This document shows positions 1 to 10,891 of a DNA stretch of 46,435 nucleotides, one piece after another (the first letter of the stretch is position 1; the number at the start of each line of letters is the position of its first letter). Origin of the DNA: Phoronis australis (taxonomy: Eukaryota; Phoronida; Phoronidae). The position numbers and the translations under genes were made by a program. The notes under the pieces are model-generated. The model was not told the DNA's origin. It did not search any database and saw only the letters and a program-made list of their open reading frames with translations. The stretch is from assembly GCA_002633005.1 (NCBI GenBank), contig NMRA01000009.1:342083-388517 (forward strand), written 5' to 3'.

Positions 1-1331
1 AATCAAATAGATTCCAATCACCCGTCTGCTCAATCTTGTCCATCAAAAATGAATGTTGGTATATTTCCGTTTCCCGGTTCTATCTTGGTGACATCGCTTG
101 GTGGCTATAAATCATTATTTAGCTGCGTGACCATGGCTGGTATGAGAGTTCCTTAGAGGTATGACATGAAGGTTGACCTCAACACATAAGCCAGCCACCT
201 CTTACACCTGTTTCTCACTCATCATATACCTGGCGAGCTGTGTTGTGTTCTACACCCTATCACTCATCATATACCTGGCGAGCTGTGTTGTGTTCTACAC
301 CCTATCAACATGTAATTCAGCTATCGTCAACATTTTTCTGGCAATTCCAAAGCATTTGCTTGGCACCAAAGTATTTTGTTGGTCACAATTTATTAAGCTC
401 TCCTTTCTGTTTTGTTCTGTGTCAAGCATTACCTGCTATAATGTCTCTAATTCAAAATAGGTTCCCCTCAATGAAACAGATTATTATTAAATTAATTAGG
501 TTTGGATACACTTAAAAAGGATTCCTCACAACAGGATGATGACTCTTAATTTCAAGGTATCGTCGATTTGAAAATCGCGCTAGACAGGTGAATGCGTTTG
601 TTTTTTTTTCTGGGAAGTCTGCATTCTGCACTGGACGATTTTTCTGAAAATAAATGTTTTATTTTCTTGAATACTAGTCAGGTCAGTCTGACATTTGAAT
701 TGCTTTAGTTTGCAGATGCTGAAATTCCAGCCTCATCACTGAGACTTGTTCCCTAATGTGTAAATTCCTTTTATGCTACAAAAACTGTAGTTCCACAATT
801 CCTAGTGAGTAATTGAGGAATAAATGTGATAGCACATCAGCTGTTGTCTAGGCTGAGTTTTCTTTTTGCAGTTGACATTGATTGCTTCCCAGATCAAGTC
901 AAATATGCCGTAATAGTTTCTATTTCTGCTGAGGAAGTGTTTACCTTGGAAACTCGTGTTAGTTTGGAATTTGTCCTTTGGGCTTGGCCGCAAACTTGGT
1001 TTGTTTCCAGATTGGACACCAAAAAGCAGTTTTGTAGTTGGGTGAAATGCATTAAGAATGCTTTCATTTATTCTGGTTAATTACACAGTTGTGTTGTCTG
1101 TCTTGGGCTACTAGAATATCTTGGATTGTTTTGGTAGAAAACAGTCTGACATCTTTTGCACTTAGCCATCTGTAGAAAGCAGCAGCCATGTTTTTCTCCT
1201 TAAACTGATTTGATTTGCTGATGGCCCTCCTCTGCAGTCATGCAATAAACACTTCCTGGCAAGTAATTAATGGCTTTTTCAAACGGGTCCTAGTTATTCT
1301 GAAGCACTAACTCTATTTTTTGTATTGCCAG
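1..1331 (+). other. Intron of the MRTF gene (partial)
   Basis: This stretch lies upstream of the first recognisable MRTF exon and shows no exon with matching coding sequence. Apart from a 45-bp tandem duplication at 215-304 I see only AT-rich intronic sequence. The upstream MRTF exons (RPEL, SAP and leucine-zipper regions) must lie outside the window. Confidence 0.6.
215..304. repeat. 45-bp tandem duplication
   Basis: Two adjacent, essentially identical 45-bp units, starting at 215 and 260. Both keep the same reading frame, but nothing supports coding use. Confidence 0.9.
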
Positions 1332-4300
1332 AACCTGACCAGTGACAGTGTGCCAGTGAAAAGTCAGGCTATGGATGATCTACTGGAGGTGTTGATAAGA
1401 AGTGGAGGTATGTCCTCCTGGTTGAGAAGTCTATAAAATATATGTACATTGCTTTTTTATGCGCCCACACATTTATATGTGGGTGCATATTGCCGTCATC
1501 TTTGTCTGGGTGTCCATTGTTCAGCGTTCGCTGCTGTTTCTCCTAAACCCCTCACAGGATCTTGATGAGAGTTGGCAGATGTGTTCCCTTCAAGCTTACG
1601 ACAAACGACGACGAATTTCGAACTTGTCTGACTACTGGTGTGCCCCCTAATGGCAATATAGTTTTTTTACATTTCAGTATCTTCAGAGGTCCTTAACAGA
1701 TTTTTATAAAATTTGGCAGTTAGGCATCTATTAGTGAGATGACATTATCCTCCTGTTTTCGGATGGTACTTTGCAGCACTTAGTGGCCATTTTTACTGTT
1801 TTGAGTATGTTTTTTGGCATCCACCCCTGTCAACCAAACCACTCTACGGATGATAGTGTGAAAATTGGCAAATATGTTCTAACTATTAAGAAGGCAACTG
1901 ACGATGATTTTCTGAGTACTGTACTTGTCCGGGTTACCGCCCAGGGCGCTTAAATTGGGAATCTAAAGAAAATGGGGTGGGCGGTAAGCCGAGCATGGGC
2001 GGTTAAAATCGAAATTTTCGAAAATTCGGGAGTGGGTGCTCACTGCACAAAGAACCGATTTTACCCTTACCGAGGTACAATGACGTTGGACTTCAAGCAT
2101 GTCAGTTAAAATATACATAGGCGGATTGAAGTAATGGACTTCGATGGGCTGAAGTAGAATAGCGCACATGATACAGTGGTGCCGTGATCCCGAACGTGAT
2201 TGGGTTTTCACGTACCTCAGTCGCTGTTCTTCATGTGTTGGAACTAAGGTATTCCTACAGATAGGCGTACCTTCAGTAGGCCACGTTTCTTGAGAGAAAA
2301 CCAAGATCATGCAAGACTACACTAGATCGTCATGTATTGCTAAGGGAAGCGAGTGATTTTGTAAAGATATGCTGCCGCTAGTTACTTTGGCAACCAAACG
2401 TGCTAATGATTGACAGCCGGTCTTTCTTCTAAATACTTTGAACCTAGTTTGAACAATGTAACATTTTATATACATTGTATATTACTTTCTGTGTTGAAGA
2501 GCCAACACCGACCTCCCAGAATTTGTTCAAGGCACGTGCTCAACAATGATACTACTATTAGGCAATAGGGGTGGTCAGTCGGCTGCGAAAATAATGAAGC
2601 AAAGACCCATCATGTAAAAAGTCAACACGCAAATCAAGAATTCAAAAAAATAAGTTTTTGACCACATAGATGTGGATAGAATGTTCGACTTGCGCTTAAT
2701 TACAAGTTGATTTCTTGCACTATTGGTTTTGGTTGGGCACTTCCATTTTGGTGTGAGGAGTGAGTCATTAAAAACGTGCGTTTAACGAAGACATAGAACA
2801 ATGGCCCGTATCTGCTTGTATTCAAAACAATGCATCCAAAATAATGTCGGTGGAGTTTCCAAAATTGCTGGTCATGTACCAGCGGAGTGTGATAGTGTTT
2901 TTTTTATTTCATTGCTGAGGGTGGTGATGTTTCATGAATTGTCATGGGTAATCCAGAAAGGTAGACCACGAACTTGAAATTCTTGTCAAGTACCGGTTTA
3001 TTGGTTCTTCCACTGCAGTGAAATACATTCGACAAGTGCTATCTCAGTAATCAGTACATGCTGACACGAGTTACGCGTGTGAGCCAAAGGAAATAATTGT
3101 GTCTCCTTCAGTTAAGAGCATGAGAATACGTGTATTTTACCGCCATAGTAAGGCAAGTTCCCGGTTCCGCTAAAACTGATTGATTGTCATTGAAAGGTAA
3201 GCGAGTTGCGCACGTTTTGGAGTCTTAGTTTTGCGAGACGAATGTTCACAAAAGCACACACACTTTTGAGGAGGTCTCTGTCATAAAAAATTGGGGGTGG
3301 GCGGTAAGCCGAGCATGGGCGGTAACCCGGACGAGTACAGTACCTTGGCTACTGTGACGCCTCCTAGTGGCACTTTTGTTTGTTTTTGCTCCCATGGCTG
3401 CCTAAACGTTCTGTAGGATCTTTATTAAGGTCATCTTCAACCTTATTTAGTGGCCTCTATTCTTACTAGTATATCAAAAAACTAAGCTTTGTCAACTTGT
3501 AAAAGTATATATTTTCTGAAAGAAAAAAGATTAGGGAATATGAAAATACTTCAAGTATTAATGTACCATTATTATTTTTATGTAAAAACCTTTTTAAGTC
3601 AAAATTTTATTTTTAAGAAAGGTACATTCATGGCAAAATAACACTTCGGTCGATTTTAATGAAACTTTTTTAAATGAAAACTTCACTAGTTATCTCAAAA
3701 ATGCTGTTAGGAATTTTTGATTAGTCGTTTCGTTTGGTTTCTATGGTAAATCATCTCGCACAACGTAAGGTATCTTTGTAAAAAACGGAAGTCGTATTCG
3801 TCTTTGTTACATTACGCAACAAAATACACCTTTATATCGAAAATCCTAAACAGTGTTTTTGAGACTGATGACTAAATATGAAATCTGGTAAGTTTCAGCG
3901 AAATCCACCAAGCCGTTTTCGAGAATTCGTGGTCCTAAGTTCAAATAAAGTCGATTTGCCGAAGCCGAGAAGAAGCCGATTAAACTAGGACAATCTCAAA
4001 GTCTTTGGTTAATTATTCGGTAAAAACTTGTTTTCGGTACACATAACCTATACAAGCCTTATATGTTCGCTATTTCAACATTCACTCGCAATGTCAACTG
4101 ATTTTGCAATGTGTAATTAACTTAATGTGTAATTAACTTAATGTGTAATTATAATTGAAACATCTCACTACAGTACCGTTCCCTTACTATTGTTTGCGAC
4201 TTTTTGACCTGCTTTTATATAAATTGGTCACAGTTCATTGTTATACACATAGCCTGTACACGTCACGTGCTGGGAGACTGATACAAAACCAAGTAAGAAA

Positions 4301-6717
4301 TGGATAACAAAAATCAAATCGGCTGTTAAAGCATGTCGTTAGCATGAGATCAAAATATTGAAATGTCAATTTATTAATTGAATGAAGGAATTAGGGTGAG
4401 GATTTATCTCTTTTCATAACTTGCTGTGTTCATGACCACGGAGGCCTGAGGCGACCGTAGCATTCCTTCTCAACGCCAACGGTCGTATGACTGCAGACAC
4501 ACAACTCCCTTAGGATCAAAACTATGTCTTCCCCGGCAACATTCCTCTATAAGTACACCTCGTTGACTCAATGTTATGGCGATTTTGTGAATGAAAGGAC
4601 TGAGGGTATGCGAAGCTGTTCTGTACCTGGCGGCAGATTCGATTTGATTGACAGCCCTTTAACCTTTGACTTCGGATAAGTAGTAAACAAATATCCATGC
4701 GGTTGTGCGGTTCCAAGGTGGTTCTGTTAAATCTTTTTTCTCATTACGCAGTATATATTTTGTATTTGAAGATCCCCGAGAATGAAGATAAGGTATTTTC
4801 CTATGTGAAATATTGTAAAAATGGCCATTTTTTGTGAATAAAGTTGGAGATAACCTTAAATTCTGCAAGTGTATTTATATGAAGTCGATAACAGATGACG
4901 ACGACTTTGGGACGGATCGGACTACGGATGTGCTCCTTGTGGCAATTTTATATTTTTAATTTTATCTCTGTATCTTCAAAGGTCCTCAATGCATTTTCAT
5001 AAAATCTGGCAGGTAGGCATCGATTAATGAGGTGACGCTATCTTCCATGTTTACTGTTTTTTAATCTGTTTTTGACGTCTGCCCCTCTGTCAACCAAAGC
5101 ACTCTTAAGGATGACTGTGGAAAGTGGCGAGGACGGTTGACATTAATTTGCGACGACCTCGACTACTGTGGCGCCTTCTCGTGGCAATTTTGTTTTTTAC
5201 ACCCATGGCTGTATGTCCTAAAACCTGTGTAGGATCGAACAAGTGGATTTTTATTATCCTATCTTTTGTGTATAACTACAGAGCACCAAATCAATTGTTT
5301 TATCATTTTACAGTGCTATACCAGCAGACAATATTTTGAGAAATTGTGCGCATTCAAAAATGTAGAGTTCATTCTAGATTTGCATCAAAGCCAAAAATTG
5401 ACTTAGTAATGAGACTTAAACAGCATAAGAAAGGGCAATCATTGTTTTCACAAACCCAGAAGTACGCAGCAGATTTAGGGAACTTCATCGAGTGCTTATT
5501 TGGTATTGTATCATGCAATCGGGCACAGGAGAACTGACAAGTGGTTATTGCTTCAAACCACACTTATTAAGTAGCTTGTTCTGGTGGCCATCAGGAGAAT
5601 TACAGTTGTTTCATTATAATTATTAATTGTAACAAGGGCCAGAGACCTAGTTATTGAATAAATATAGATATAGATACATAACCAACCTCAATTCAAACAA
5701 AAGATAAGATGGCAATGAGATTGTTTTGAAAGAGCAACTGTACACCATGACGTAGTTTGTAGCATTTTAAAGTTTAACATTCAAATTTTTGCTTTGTATT
5801 TTCCTGTCCTACCTAAATGTGACTGCTTAATCAACTGGTCATTCTATAGGTTTCCCTGGTCCATTATTTTCATTAATGACCTACTTTTGTGTTATATTGT
5901 TCCAGAAATGCCAGCCAGTGCAGTGCACGATCTGCCCTCAACTCCAAAGTTAAGCACATCGGGTGCCCCGTGCTCCACCATCACTGTACTGAGCACGTCT
6001 GGTCAGCCAGGGATGACTAATGCTGCCTCTCCAACTGGACAGTCAGCAGTTCTTCAGTTAAACTCTGTTAATGTGCATGTGTCCCCACAAATGTTAAACA
6101 TAGTGCCCGCCAGCCCTCCTCAGGACTCGCACAAACCAGCCTCACCCACAGCGGTAAAGAAAGAGGTCCCTCCACCATTGAACATTCTGTCCATCACAAA
6201 CCCCATGACGTCAGCAGACATAAGCGCGCTGGCTTCGGACTTGAGCGCTGGATTCAATGATCTGTCACCATTTGGAATGGATTGGGATGAGAGTGCAGGC
6301 ACCCCCAATATTGGTGATCTTGAATTTGGTGATGGGCTCGGCCTCAATATAACTGACTCTAGTACACAGCAACTGTTGAACCTGCCTGGTAGCAGTTCTT
6401 CTGTCAGCCAGAGTGAGTCGGAACCTAATCTTGCAAATCTAGGCATAAGTGACAGCTATGACAGCAGTCCACCAAATATGGATGTGTCTGACTGGCTGGA
6501 CGTGATTCTACCTAACAATACTGGACTCACACCGCTGAGCACGAATGCTCCAATATCCTTCTCAGCAGACCCTCTACTCACGCCAAAACCTCAAGATGTT
6601 TTAGATCTGTTTAGCTTAGACGAGTCTGACTTTAACACTCCAACAGATGTCGCTGGTGGTATGAGCTGGGACAAACTCATTGAGAACTCTGGAGCAACCA
6701 CATCATCTGAACGATGA
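1332..6717 (+). CDS. MRTF: Myocardin-related transcription factor, C-terminal two exons (partial)
   Basis: Seen: exon 1332-1407 (acceptor at 1330-1331, donor GT at 1408) joins in phase 1 to exon 5906-6717 (acceptor TTCCAG, stop TGA at 6715). Together they give the last 295 residues. The first exon encodes MDDLLEVLIRSGE across the junction, matching the MDDLFDILIxSGE motif of vertebrate MRTF-A/B. The last exon is Ser/Thr/Pro-rich with acidic patches and contains SDWLDVILP followed by TGLTPLS, the signature of the MRTF C-terminal transactivation domain. Known: MRTFs are actin-regulated coactivators of serum response factor that shuttle between cytoplasm and nucleus. The RPEL actin-binding repeats, SAP domain and leucine zipper are upstream of the window. 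The intron between the two exons is 4.5 kb and full of repeats. A single pre-duplication MRTF is likely, so no A/B assignment is made. Confidence 0.92.
1453..3450 (+). repeat. R1 dispersed repeat, copy 1 (split by a transposon)
   Basis: Member of the modular R1 family (see copy at 26667). It starts near ATGCGCCCAC at 1459 and carries modules ending in CCCCTAATGGC (about 1646), ACTTAGTGGCC (about 1780) and, beyond the insertion at 1919-3340, CCTCCTAGTGGC (about 3360). The modules resume in register on either side, so the copy was intact before the transposon entered. Confidence 0.8.
1919..3340. mobile_element. Non-autonomous DNA transposon, 1.42 kb, TA target site
   Basis: Termini are inverted repeats of about 25 bp (CTGTACTYGTCCGGGTTACC, continuing CGCCC) with one mismatch, flanked by TA on both sides (1917-1918 and 3341-3342). 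A subterminal segment with core GGGTGGGCGGTAAGCCGAGC recurs in direct orientation near each end (about 1974 and 3296). No transposase-like reading frame is visible. The TA duplication suggests a Tc1/mariner-type mobiliser, but this is not proven. It interrupts R1 copy 1, so it is younger than that copy. Confidence 0.75.
3451..4867. other. AT-rich intronic sequence, no feature recognised
   Basis: Part of the last MRTF intron. Apart from a short 16-bp tandem array at 4109-4150 I see no exon, RNA gene or transposon terminus. Confidence 0.5.
4109..4150. repeat. 16-bp tandem repeat, about 2.7 copies
   Basis: The unit ATGTGTAATTAACTTA is repeated head to tail almost three times within the MRTF intron. 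Confidence 0.85.
4868..5245 (+). repeat. R1 dispersed repeat, copy 2 (fragment)
   Basis: Diverged R1 modules: the segment following the 'tgcaagtgtatttatatga' boundary, then GCTCCTTGTGGC (about 4930), then GGCGCCTTCTCGTGGC (about 5170) and the 'tgtaggatc' segment. Several CTCF-like cores have decayed here compared with other copies. Confidence 0.7.
5246..5905. other. End of the last MRTF intron
   Basis: No repeat or gene recognised. It ends in a pyrimidine-rich tract and TTCCAG at 5900-5905, the acceptor of the last MRTF exon. Confidence 0.6.
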
Positions 6718-6767
6718 AAGATGGTGATGTGGCAGACCACATTCAATTGAAAAGTTGTTTGAACATA

Positions 6768-6793
6768 TGTAAATAGAGTGTGATGTGTACATA
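6768..6793 (+). promoter_or_regulatory. Two Pumilio response elements (UGUANAUA)
   Basis: TGTAAATA at 6768-6775 and TGTACATA at 6786-6793 both match the UGUANAUA consensus bound by PUF proteins. They lie about 50-75 nt after the MRTF stop codon, in the sense orientation. Function is inferred from the motif only. Confidence 0.5.
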
Positions 6794-8436
6794 GACAATT
6801 GCTTGTACATTGTAACTGTAGGTCAGAAGTAGGCAATCACAGCTTTGAAAATATGGTAGTCTTGTGCAGGGTTTTGGGAACTTTTTTCTAAATTTTCACA
6901 CTGTAGTCTTGTCCATGACCCTTGCTTACGTTAGGAAGCACCCTTTTAGGTGAAGCTTCATAGATTCACAGGGAAAATCATAGAAACAAGTGTAGACACT
7001 AGTAATTCACATTTTGTTTACATTATATTTACTACTTTGTTTTGTCATAACAGAGTAAACTATTAATCATGTGGAGGTGATCGTTTCCTTATTACTGAAT
7101 TTTGGACCAAACAGAACTAAGTCATTGCAGCCATGTGACTAATCTATCACTTTTCCATCTTAAAGGCGTATTTTGCTCTATGTTGCTTGCTAAACATTTC
7201 CATGTAGCTTAAATGTCTTGTGTTACGCCTGTCAGTGACACCACTGATTGTTGGTTGTATTCACAATATGGTTTTCAACATTTTGTGCAGATGCTGCACC
7301 AAAGTGGCCTTCCTTACTTCCATGATGAAAGAAGCAAGACAAGCAATGCTAATGCCATTCTGCAATGTTTTGGCCTCTACACAAATTGTTGTTGACTGGT
7401 GAATATGAATTTGCTAACAAACTAGAATAGTTTTTGTTTTTCAATTCCTAGATACTGGACTGGCTTTAGAGTGTTTTTTTTTTTGATTTTTGTGTTAAAG
7501 CGTCTTGTCTTTTGTTCTTGTCCGGTAAAGTAACTTATTTTATGAAGAAAGACTTTCCAAAATTATATATGTATATTAGTACATGATCTTACACAAGCTG
7601 GCTACAGTCAGGGTGGTGTCTGCTCTCTTCATTGACCAACATGTAGTGACATCATGAGATGGAACGGTATCCAGATAAAGACAGTTCAGTGAGTGCATTG
7701 AGTCAGATCTCAACAGTGTGTTTGGGCCCATTCTTTGTGTCGCTCAGCTTGTTCAACATGTTGATCATAAGTTTCATTGCAATTTTGTATCTGGGTGGAA
7801 TGCACATGTCTACATAAAGAGATTCAGTTGAGCCACTCTGTATTTTGTGTGATGGGTGAATATCTATGTGCAATATTGAAGCAATCATCTGGATACTGTT
7901 GCCAGTTTTTTGACCAAATGTGGTTGTCACATGCTTGAAGAATTAGTGTTTACATTCCAAGTATTTGTTTATGAAAAATATTAAAAAACATTGCAGAAAT
8001 TTCCCTGTATGTTATTTTGTAACTTGTTAAAAGTGTGAATTAATATATTTTAAGCATGGCTTTCAAAAGGTCACATTCAATTTATTGCTACACAAACTTA
8101 TTTAAAATATTTACCGCAAGTTATATATCTTTGCTGTGAGAGTGTCTTGTTTGTATTGTTTGTTGCAATACTTAACGCATGGTCTCTGGATTTGGTAGAA
8201 ACACATGACTTTAGTTTTATGCCAATCTTTCACATCTTCAAGTGAAATTATTTTTTGTGTGTCAAGCCTCTTAGTCTTGGAGTGCTTTCAACTGCTAGTT
8301 ATGAATAATGTGTTTCTGTCTTTCTGATGTTCTGTCTGAACTCACACAGTCTGCTCAGTGTGGTTGTTGTCTACAACTTTATGTAAGACTTTTTTCAAAA
8401 TGTCCTTTTCTTCACCTGTCTACACTCCTAGATTAG

Positions 8437-8446
8437 CCATATATGG
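8437..8446. promoter_or_regulatory. Consensus CArG box (CCATATATGG)
   Basis: A perfect CC(A/T)6GG serum-response-factor site inside the presumed MRTF 3' UTR. MRTF is an SRF coactivator, so feedback is conceivable, but a single 10-bp match may be chance. Confidence 0.35.
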
Positions 8447-8645
8447 AAAGTAAGGTATGTAGGGCTTAACATTCACTAAAAGTAGGATTAATTAAAACAC
8501 ACAGGTCTTAATATAACTAAGTGTAAGTCCCTTTAGGCATCGCTTTAGTTGAAATGAAGTTGAGCAAAGTAGGGGCATTATGTGCGAGGCTTTTATTTAA
8601 TAACATGTTTTTATGATATATAATCAAGTTCAGTTATAGCAGTGT

Positions 8646-8693
8646 CCACAGTCTATATGAGCTGTTTGCAATAGTCCTCCACATAGACTGTGG
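8646..8693 (+). other. Hairpin in the MRTF 3' UTR
   Basis: Perfect 11-bp inverted repeat (CCACAGTCTAT / ATAGACTGTGG) separated by 26 nt. The stem is too short for a typical pre-miRNA; it could be a structured UTR element. Confidence 0.4.
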
Positions 8694-9287
8694 TTTACTT
8701 ATTCCTCCCCATCCCAGTTGTTATCAAGTAATTATGACTGTACTCTTCATAGAACATGCTAATTGTTGCAAGTATGTTCATGTAACCTCCTCTCTGTATT
8801 GTGACAAATTTGCACAGAAACGCAAATTTAATTATTAAAACGACTGTATCTTTATGTATAGTGCTTCGTCAAAGTTTTTCATTTACTAAATATTAACAAT
8901 GTAGGTATTGAATAAGTGCTGGTTTCTTAGTTGGTAAAAACCGACTTATCCAGCTGGGGCAGAACATCAAACTTTTGGTCACTAGAAAATGGTAGCCCAT
9001 GAATAAGGCACCGACTGAACATTAATTTACTAGGCTGACTAAGGAGTAGATTACGAGGCGACTGAAATGAGCAGTGGGTGGTAATGTACATGCTCATTGT
9101 ATTCATATTAAACAATGGAATAACTATTGGTGCTATGTGTTCACTTTAGTGTTGTGAGGGTTAGGCAATCACAACACTGTGTTGCTAAGTATGCTTCTGA
9201 AAACTGTCTACACTTGTAGAGCATTGTTTAAAGGGCTGTTGTATTCCTGCTTAACATGATAAACTATGAAATGGGCAGATTATCTCA

Positions 9288-9293
9288 AATAAA
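9288..9293 (+). terminator. Polyadenylation signal AATAAA, probable MRTF
   Basis: Canonical hexamer on the coding strand of MRTF with a T-rich stretch about 15-25 nt downstream. It is the best candidate end of the MRTF transcript. Confidence 0.5.
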
Positions 9294-9310
9294 GAGGTAT
9301 CGAAACTTTC

Positions 9311-9884
9311 CTTTCTGTTCAACAGGTTTTTAAGCACAAGTAATAGGAAGTGGCAAAGTTGTGGCCAACCACATTAAATTTGATTGATTTTGTCTCCATT
9401 TTACATGCTTTATATGATTTGTTGAAGTTGTAATCCTTCTAACATGAATGGAAAGGTAGCAGACATTTAACTGTTGGAGTTGGAAGCCTTCTATCTTGAT
9501 ATGGAAAGGTAGCAGACATTTAACTGTTGAGTAGCCTGGTTTACAATGTGTTATGGGTACTGAGTGAAAAGGAAATACCCCTTTAAATGTGATACAGGTG
9601 TGGACTACAGTGTACAAGACCAGCCAGTTAACTTATATATTCACAACTGGCCTTGTGTGATACCAACAACAGCATGTGTATTGAGACTTTTATATAAACA
9701 CAATTGTTAATGTGTACATTTCAATAGTTTGTTTTGTTCAGAGTGTGTTAATGCTTGCAATATCAGTGAATTTCACATTTGTACATAATTTGTACGCATA
9801 AGCTTTCAACAATGTAGAAATATATGCTTAAATTTAGTGCTGTTGTTCCTCAAATCATTCCAGAATTCTTTAAGTGTAAACAAT
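9311..9884. other. Intergenic gap between convergent MRTF and LYRM1
   Basis: About 570 bp between the two predicted polyadenylation sites. The only structure seen is a direct duplication: a 29-bp segment with core GGAAAGGTAGCAGACATTTA at 9447-9475 recurs at 9500-9528. Confidence 0.5.
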
Positions 9885-9890
9885 TTTATT
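9885..9890 (-). terminator. Polyadenylation signal AATAAA, probable LYRM1
   Basis: TTTATT on the + strand reads AATAAA on the LYRM1 strand, about 1.0 kb after its stop codon. This would put the 79-bp tandem array at 10256-10570 inside the LYRM1 3' UTR. Confidence 0.45.
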
Positions 9891-10255
9891 GGTAACATCA
9901 CAGGTAAACAAAATTTACATCCAGAAGGAATTCCAAATGACAATCTATCCATTACAGTAGCAATTTAATCAATTTAATATACCTGATTACTCAGAAACAA
10001 TTTTCAAGTCGGTGACAAATCTCGCAGATGTCACAGAATTTCTAAGATAAAGTTATCAAAGCGCTCGTTGATATAAGGTGCTTCCAAATTTTAGAAAAGT
10101 TGTAAAGTCACAGACAGAGCCATCTTATATTTAAAAGTAAAGTTACTATCAGAAAGACATTCTACAATTCTTTTACTCCATAGCATTCCTAGAGTTGCAT
10201 TATAGGGTGGAGCCAGTTGTTTCAATGTCGACATTTACTACTCCACTTTAAGAGG

Positions 10256-10570
10256 GGATATTTCCTTACTATAATGGACACATTGAACTGCTTAATATGA
10301 AAATAAGGTAAGAAAACATACAAGAGCACTTGAGGGATATTTCCTTACTATAATGGACACATTGAACTGCTTAATATGAAAATAAGGTAAGAAAACACAC
10401 AAGAGCACTTGAGGGATATTTCCTTACTATAATGGACACATTGAACTGCTTAATATGAAAATAAGGTAAGAAAACATACAAGAGCACTTGAGGGATATTT
10501 CCTTACTATAATGGACACATTGAACTGCTTAATATGAAAATAAGGTAAGAAAACATACAAGAGCACTTGA
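10256..10570. repeat. 79-bp minisatellite, four near-identical copies
   Basis: Units begin at 10256, 10335, 10414 and 10493, an exact 79-bp period. They are almost identical (one C/T difference noticed in the third-line copy), which implies recent expansion or homogenisation. The array lies between the LYRM1 stop codon and its probable poly(A) signal. Confidence 0.95.
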
Positions 10571-10891
10571 GTCAATCATGACACCCAATGTTTACATTGT
10601 GTGACTTGTGCAAGACAGCACATGTTCATATTAATTACGAACAACAATGAAAAGGTTTGAAATATGGAAAGTTTAAACCTTTCAGAATAAGTAAAAGAAG
10701 CCAAATTAACCAAAAATGCCTTCAAAAGTGTAACACTGTCCTTAAAGAGCAAAGTATGGTCGATTTTGATTAGAGATCACCTTTTTCTGAGCTTTGAACA
10801 TCCTTGAAATATATAACCAGCACTAACTCTCTCTAAGAGTTCAGAACATTTTCTCAACAATAAATGCAGTATCAAAAAATGTTTAACTATG

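Larger units (their letters stand above)
6718..9310 (+). other. Probable MRTF 3' untranslated region
   Basis: Begins after the MRTF stop codon and runs to the canonical AATAAA at 9288-9293, which is followed by a T-rich tract. There is no open frame of substance and no transposon. It contains two Pumilio-type elements right after the stop, a CArG box at 8437 and an 11-bp-stem hairpin at 8646. The extent is inferred. Confidence 0.55.

Noticed and set aside
1963-2310. 115-codon open frame on the - strand inside the 1.4 kb transposon
   Set aside because: No transposase or other motif recognised, and it overlaps the terminal motif; not called as a gene.
6206-6213. TGACGTCA, a perfect CRE
   Set aside because: It lies inside MRTF coding sequence (codons for M-T-S), far from any promoter; an 8-bp match is expected by chance.
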